Assembly (NCBI GenBank): GCA_039972875.1
Contig: JBDWMA010000032.1
Coordinates: 124,001-188,000 of the forward strand
DNA: 64,000 nucleotides
From: Pseudoruegeria sp039972875
GTDB lineage: Bacteria > Pseudomonadota > Alphaproteobacteria > Rhodobacterales > Rhodobacteraceae
Reading direction: 5' to 3'
Every line of letters begins with the position of its first letter. The first letter of the stretch is position 1. This document shows positions 60,716-64,000 of the stretch, piece after piece. Under the pieces are notes generated by a model. The model saw nothing but the letters and a program-made list of their open reading frames with translations. It did not search any database and was not told the origin of the DNA. Position numbers and translations under genes: made by a program.

Positions 60716-62007
60716 CTTTCCTCCATCAATAAGCTGACCATGATGGCAAGAGTCATGACAGGCAAAACTTTGACCATCGGACCCAGAGGATCGGACCAAA
60801 GATCAGGCGCGACAATAAGGCCGCCAATCAGATAGGCCGCAGACAGCCCCATCATTCCGAGCGCCGCCCGCTTTGTCCATGGTCTCCACAATATTGCGAT
60901 GCCAAGAAAGATATCAGCCACCGCCCCACCAACCACAGCCGGAGCGATCATCCAAGACGGTGCGGAACGGTCCGTTAACACGGACATGGCGCGGACCAGA
61001 TCAAAGAGAGTTATCAAGCCCGACAATAGCCAAAATATCGCCAACGACGCAATTGCAAGAGGAAGCGCGATGTAAGCACGGGAAAAGAGCCTTTCTTGGC
61101 GCGTGGCCGGCAAGAGCGACAGAGTCTCATCCAAGGGTCGGCAGGGTTTACCTCCGGCTTTCTCCCAAATGTCTGGATTGCCGCGTATTCCGCCCGAAAG
61201 GACCAAAAGCGCTGTGGATCTAAGCGGCGAACGCCACCCCAGATGCCCAAACAGATCCGCAATTTTCCCTGTTATGAATACGAAGGGCGCTGGTATCGAC
61301 GGGTGGGCAATCGGGGTCGGCCACCCCTGCCATCTGCGTACCATTGTCAGCAGATCCCCAAATCTGTGAGCCCTGTGTTCGGTAATATCCGCAATGGTTC
61401 CATCGGGAATTTTTCCTTGGGCCGATGCAACAACCGCATCGGCCACATCCTCAATAAAAACGGTCTGGATCAGCGCATTGGGCAATACATCCGGCTGGAT
61501 AAAAGGTATTGCCGCGACGGCCCGAAGAAGGGCCGTCCCTCCGTAAGCCTCTGGCGATAATACAAGCGTGGGCCGCAGGATAATTGCGTTTTTGACGCGG
61601 GTGGAGAGGATTCCATCCCCCTGAGCTTTAGTCCGAAAAAAGGCCGTCGAAGCCTTTTCAGAAACACCAGCCGCCGAAATCTGAATAAACCGAACAGGCA
61701 GCGCCGCTGCAGCCTCAGCGAGGCGCGACACGGCCGTCACATGGATTGCTCTGAGGTTGTCTTTTGAACCATCCTGAAGTGCACCAGACGCATTCACGAT
61801 GACATCGACACCGTCAAGTATCGCCAGCCATTCTTCAGATGTAATCGTTGGTATATCGCGGATAATCCATTCAGCTGTTGGGGCGACAGCTTTTGCAGAA
61901 TAAGCTGATCGCCCAATCCCGGACACCTCAAACCCCGCCTGAGACAAGGCTCGCATACAAGCTTGCCCAATCAAGCCATACCCACCAAGAACAATCGCTT
62001 TGGGCAT
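60712..62007 (-). CDS. NAD(P)-binding SDR fused to a DoxX-like membrane domain
   Basis: A 431-aa fusion. Residues 1-290 form an extended/atypical SDR of the NmrA type (GGYGLIGQAC near the N-terminus, VNASGALQDGS, RFIQISAAGVS with the catalytic Ser region). Residues 305-430 form a DoxX-like domain with four helices (YIALPLAIASLAIFWLLSGL at its start). The fusion links a soluble nucleotide-binding domain to the membrane. It is coupled to a DUF2269 gene. The substrate is unknown. Confidence 0.85.
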   Translation of the reverse strand: MPKAIVLGGYGLIGQACMRALSQAGFEVSGIGRSAYSAKAVAPTAEWIIRDIPTITSEEWLAILDGVDVIVNASGALQDGSKDNLRAIHVTAVSRLAEAAAALPVRFIQISAAGVSEKASTAFFRTKAQGDGILSTRVKNAIILRPTLVLSPEAYGGTALLRAVAAIPFIQPDVLPNALIQTVFIEDVADAVVASAQGKIPDGTIADITEHRAHRFGDLLTMVRRWQGWPTPIAHPSIPAPFVFITGKIADLFGHLGWRSPLRSTALLVLSGGIRGNPDIWEKAGGKPCRPLDETLSLLPATRQERLFSRAYIALPLAIASLAIFWLLSGLITLFDLVRAMSVLTDRSAPSWMIAPAVVGGAVADIFLGIAILWRPWTKRAALGMMGLSAAYLIGGLIVAPDLWSDPLGPMVKVLPVMTLAIMVSLLMEER

Positions 62008-62237
62008 GTTTTGTCCTTTTCAATCCATTGATTGCACAAACTTGCTATCCCAATTGGAAAACAGGAACAACTCCGATCATTTGGAGCAATAATGAACACA
62101 TCGAAGGTCCATCTTCTGATCAAAGTTTTAAGGAGCAGGGTCTTTCCTGCGAAGACTGCGGCTTTCGGTTTTTGAGGTCGAGAAAAAATCTGCCGAGAAC
62201 AACTCAACACGTATTAGCTTGCCACTCAAAATGCAGA

Positions 62238-62266
62238 AAAGCCCCACCACTTCTGGCAGGGCTTTC
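62238..62266 (-). terminator. Terminator of the ATP sulfurylase/APS kinase gene
   Basis: On the minus strand AAAGCCC and GGGCTTT pair with five further inner pairs and a 4-base loop, followed by TTCT. It lies about 22 bases beyond the stop at 62288. Confidence 0.85.
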
Positions 62267-62287
62267 CATTTCAATTGGTTGATTGGC

Positions 62288-63997
62288 TTAAGCGCCGATC
62301 AGGCCCATGCCTTCCAGCTTGAGCAGAACTTGCTGTGCGCAGTAATCAACGTCTGTACCAACAGTTTCGATAACCAGTTCTGGGTTAGCCGGAACGTCAT
62401 ACGGGTCAGAGATACCTGTGAACTCTTTGATTTTGCCTTCACGCGCCAGTTTATAAAGACCTTTGCGATCGCGCTTTTCACACTCTTCGATGCTTGTCGC
62501 AACGTGCACTTCAACGAAAGCACCGAAAGCCTCGATGTCTTCACGAACGGCACGACGGGTTGTTGCGTAAGGTGCAATTGGTGCACAGATCGCGATACCA
62601 CCGTTTTTGGTGATCTCGGATGCAACATAACCGATACGGCGAATGTTCAGGTCACGGTGCTCTTTAGAGAAGCCCAGCTCGCTGGATAGGTTTTTCCGAA
62701 CCAGGTCGCCATCCAGCAAAGTGGTTGGACGCCCGCCCATTTCCATCAATTTCACCATCAAAGCATTCGCGATGGTGGATTTGCCGGAACCAGAGAACCC
62801 AGTGAAGAAAACAGTAAAGCCTTGCTTGGCCCGTGGTGGCTTGGTTTTGCGCAGCTCTTCCACAACCGTTGGGAATGAGAACCACTCAGGGATCTCTAGA
62901 CCTTCGGACAGACGACGACGCAGTTCGGTACCGGAAATATTCAGAACAGTAACATTCTCTTTATCTTCGATCTCATCGGCTGGCTCATACTGGGCGCGCT
63001 CTTGCACATAAACCATGTGCTTAAAGTCGACCATTTCGATGCCCATTTCTTCTTGGTGCTTACGGAACAAGTCCTGCGCATCATATGGGCCGTAGAAATC
63101 TTCGCCTTGGCTGTTGTTGCCGGGGCCAGCGTGATCACGACCAACGATAAAGTGAGTCAGACCGTGGTTTTTACGGATCAGGCCGTGCCAAACAGCTTCA
63201 CGTGGGCCCGCCATACGCATGGCAAGGTTCAGCAAAGACATGTGTGTTGTAGACGCAGGATACTGGTCCAGAACAGCTTCGTAGCAACGAACGCGCGTAA
63301 AGTGATCGATGTCGCCTGGTTTACCCATACCAACAACAGGGTGGATCAACAGGTTGGCTTCGGCTTCTTTCGCAGCGCGGAACGTCAGTTCTTGGTGGGC
63401 ACGGTGCAATGGGTTACGTGTTTGGAACGCAACAATTTTGCGCCAGCCCATTTTGCGGAAATACGCACGCAGTTCATTCGGGGATTCGCGACGCGCACGG
63501 AAATCATAGTGAACAGGCTGTTGGATACCAACAACAGGGCCACCAAGATAGATTTTGCCAGCTTGGTTGTGCAGATAGTTTACAGCTGGGTGTGCGGAAT
63601 CATCAGCACCAAAAACCATTTCGGCTTCTTTAGCTTTGTTTGGTTCCCAACGGTCGGTAACCGTCATCGTACCAAGAATAACACCCTCTTGGTCGCGCAG
63701 AGCAATATCCTGCCCCAACTCAACAGAAGCTGCGAACTCTTCGGACACGTCCAGCGTAATTGGCATGGGCCAAAGTTCGCCAGTGGTCAGACGCATTGTT
63801 TCGACAACGCTATCGTAATCAGCTTCGGTTAAAAAACCTTTGAGCGGGTTAAAACCGCCATTCATCAAAAGTTCCAGATCGCAAATCTGACGCGGGGACA
63901 AATCCCAAGATGTCAGATCGGCAGCTTCCATTTTCATCTTCAGAGAAGATTCATACGAAACAAAAAGCTCCGGGATGGGTGCAAGGTTATTTTGCAT
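62288..63997 (-). CDS. Bifunctional sulfate adenylyltransferase/adenylylsulfate kinase
   Basis: A 569-aa fusion that activates sulfate to APS and then PAPS. Residues 1-385 are ATP sulfurylase with QTRNPLHRAH, the GRDHAGPG loop and the VYVQERAQYEPADEI segment; residues about 390-569 are APS kinase with Walker A GFSGSGKST and the RDLNIRRIGYVA segment. The single-subunit (Sat-type) sulfurylase is the form found in Rhodobacterales. The ATG at 63997 gives the conserved MQNNLAPIPELF. It is complete, ending just inside the window edge. Confidence 0.95.
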   Translation of the reverse strand: MQNNLAPIPELFVSYESSLKMKMEAADLTSWDLSPRQICDLELLMNGGFNPLKGFLTEADYDSVVETMRLTTGELWPMPITLDVSEEFAASVELGQDIALRDQEGVILGTMTVTDRWEPNKAKEAEMVFGADDSAHPAVNYLHNQAGKIYLGGPVVGIQQPVHYDFRARRESPNELRAYFRKMGWRKIVAFQTRNPLHRAHQELTFRAAKEAEANLLIHPVVGMGKPGDIDHFTRVRCYEAVLDQYPASTTHMSLLNLAMRMAGPREAVWHGLIRKNHGLTHFIVGRDHAGPGNNSQGEDFYGPYDAQDLFRKHQEEMGIEMVDFKHMVYVQERAQYEPADEIEDKENVTVLNISGTELRRRLSEGLEIPEWFSFPTVVEELRKTKPPRAKQGFTVFFTGFSGSGKSTIANALMVKLMEMGGRPTTLLDGDLVRKNLSSELGFSKEHRDLNIRRIGYVASEITKNGGIAICAPIAPYATTRRAVREDIEAFGAFVEVHVATSIEECEKRDRKGLYKLAREGKIKEFTGISDPYDVPANPELVIETVGTDVDYCAQQVLLKLEGMGLIGA

Positions 63998-64000
63998 GTT

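Noticed and set aside
1..64000. CRISPR arrays, insertion sequences, prophage genes and toxin-antitoxin pairs
   Set aside because: None was seen by eye: no regularly spaced repeats, no transposase motifs and no paired small toxin/antitoxin genes.

Overview
The window reads as chromosomal DNA of a marine alphaproteobacterium, most likely Rhodobacterales (Roseobacter group). The reasons are the ruvCAB-ybgC-tolQRAB-pal-cpoB-tilS-ftsH order, a phosphatidylcholine synthase, a DUF1127 mini-protein, choXWV-betI/betB/betA, a methylmalonyl-CoA cluster with an ScfR/PccR-type regulator, and a fused ATP sulfurylase/APS kinase. Coding density is high, TTG starts recur, and I see no insertion sequence, prophage or CRISPR array. 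The genus cannot be fixed from the sequence alone.

Layout. 0-7.5 kb: envelope operon on the minus strand (ftsH, tilS, cpoB, pal, tolB, tolA, tolR, tolQ, ybgC). 7.5-11.8 kb: a porin and an unrecognised 210-aa gene, then ruvBAC. 11.8-20.5 kb: DUF1127 gene, small membrane protein, prmA, an MFS carrier, priA, DUF484-xerC, pcs and a DNA-alkylation repair methyltransferase. 20.7-27.4 kb: the most accessory-looking part, visibly more A+T-rich. It holds a secreted delta-class carbonic anhydrase, a membrane LytTR regulator, tRNA-Arg(TCT), and a LuxR-type response regulator divergent from a periplasmic sulfite-oxidase-fold protein plus a tripartite hybrid kinase. 27.5-38.5 kb: propionyl-CoA assimilation (mutase, pccA, pccB with four small genes between them), a Bcr/CflA exporter and the regulator pccR. 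38.5-45.8 kb: choline uptake and oxidation to glycine betaine under BetI. 45.9-54.3 kb: YcjX/YcjF pair, truncated haemoglobin with a membrane partner, ArgP/ArgO, an EamA transporter, truA, and azlCD with a cupin-XRE regulator. 54.3-64 kb: NERD protein, Lrp/trxB, acyl-CoA ligase, rpiB, a cysteine-synthase-like enzyme, an SDR-DoxX fusion with a DUF2269 protein, and the ATP sulfurylase/APS kinase.

How the genes work together. The Tol-Pal genes form one outer-membrane constriction machine. pccAB and the mutase take propionyl-CoA to succinyl-CoA, and repeated GCAAA half-sites in front of both pccB and pccR point to control by PccR. ChoXWV imports choline for BetA/BetB, with a BetI-like operator between betI and choX. 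The best candidate for a little-described system is the 23.5-27.4 kb phosphorelay. Its periplasmic partner has the molybdopterin-oxidoreductase fold but no cysteine at all, so it looks like a ligand sensor (compare the pterin-binding PruR of Agrobacterium) rather than an enzyme.
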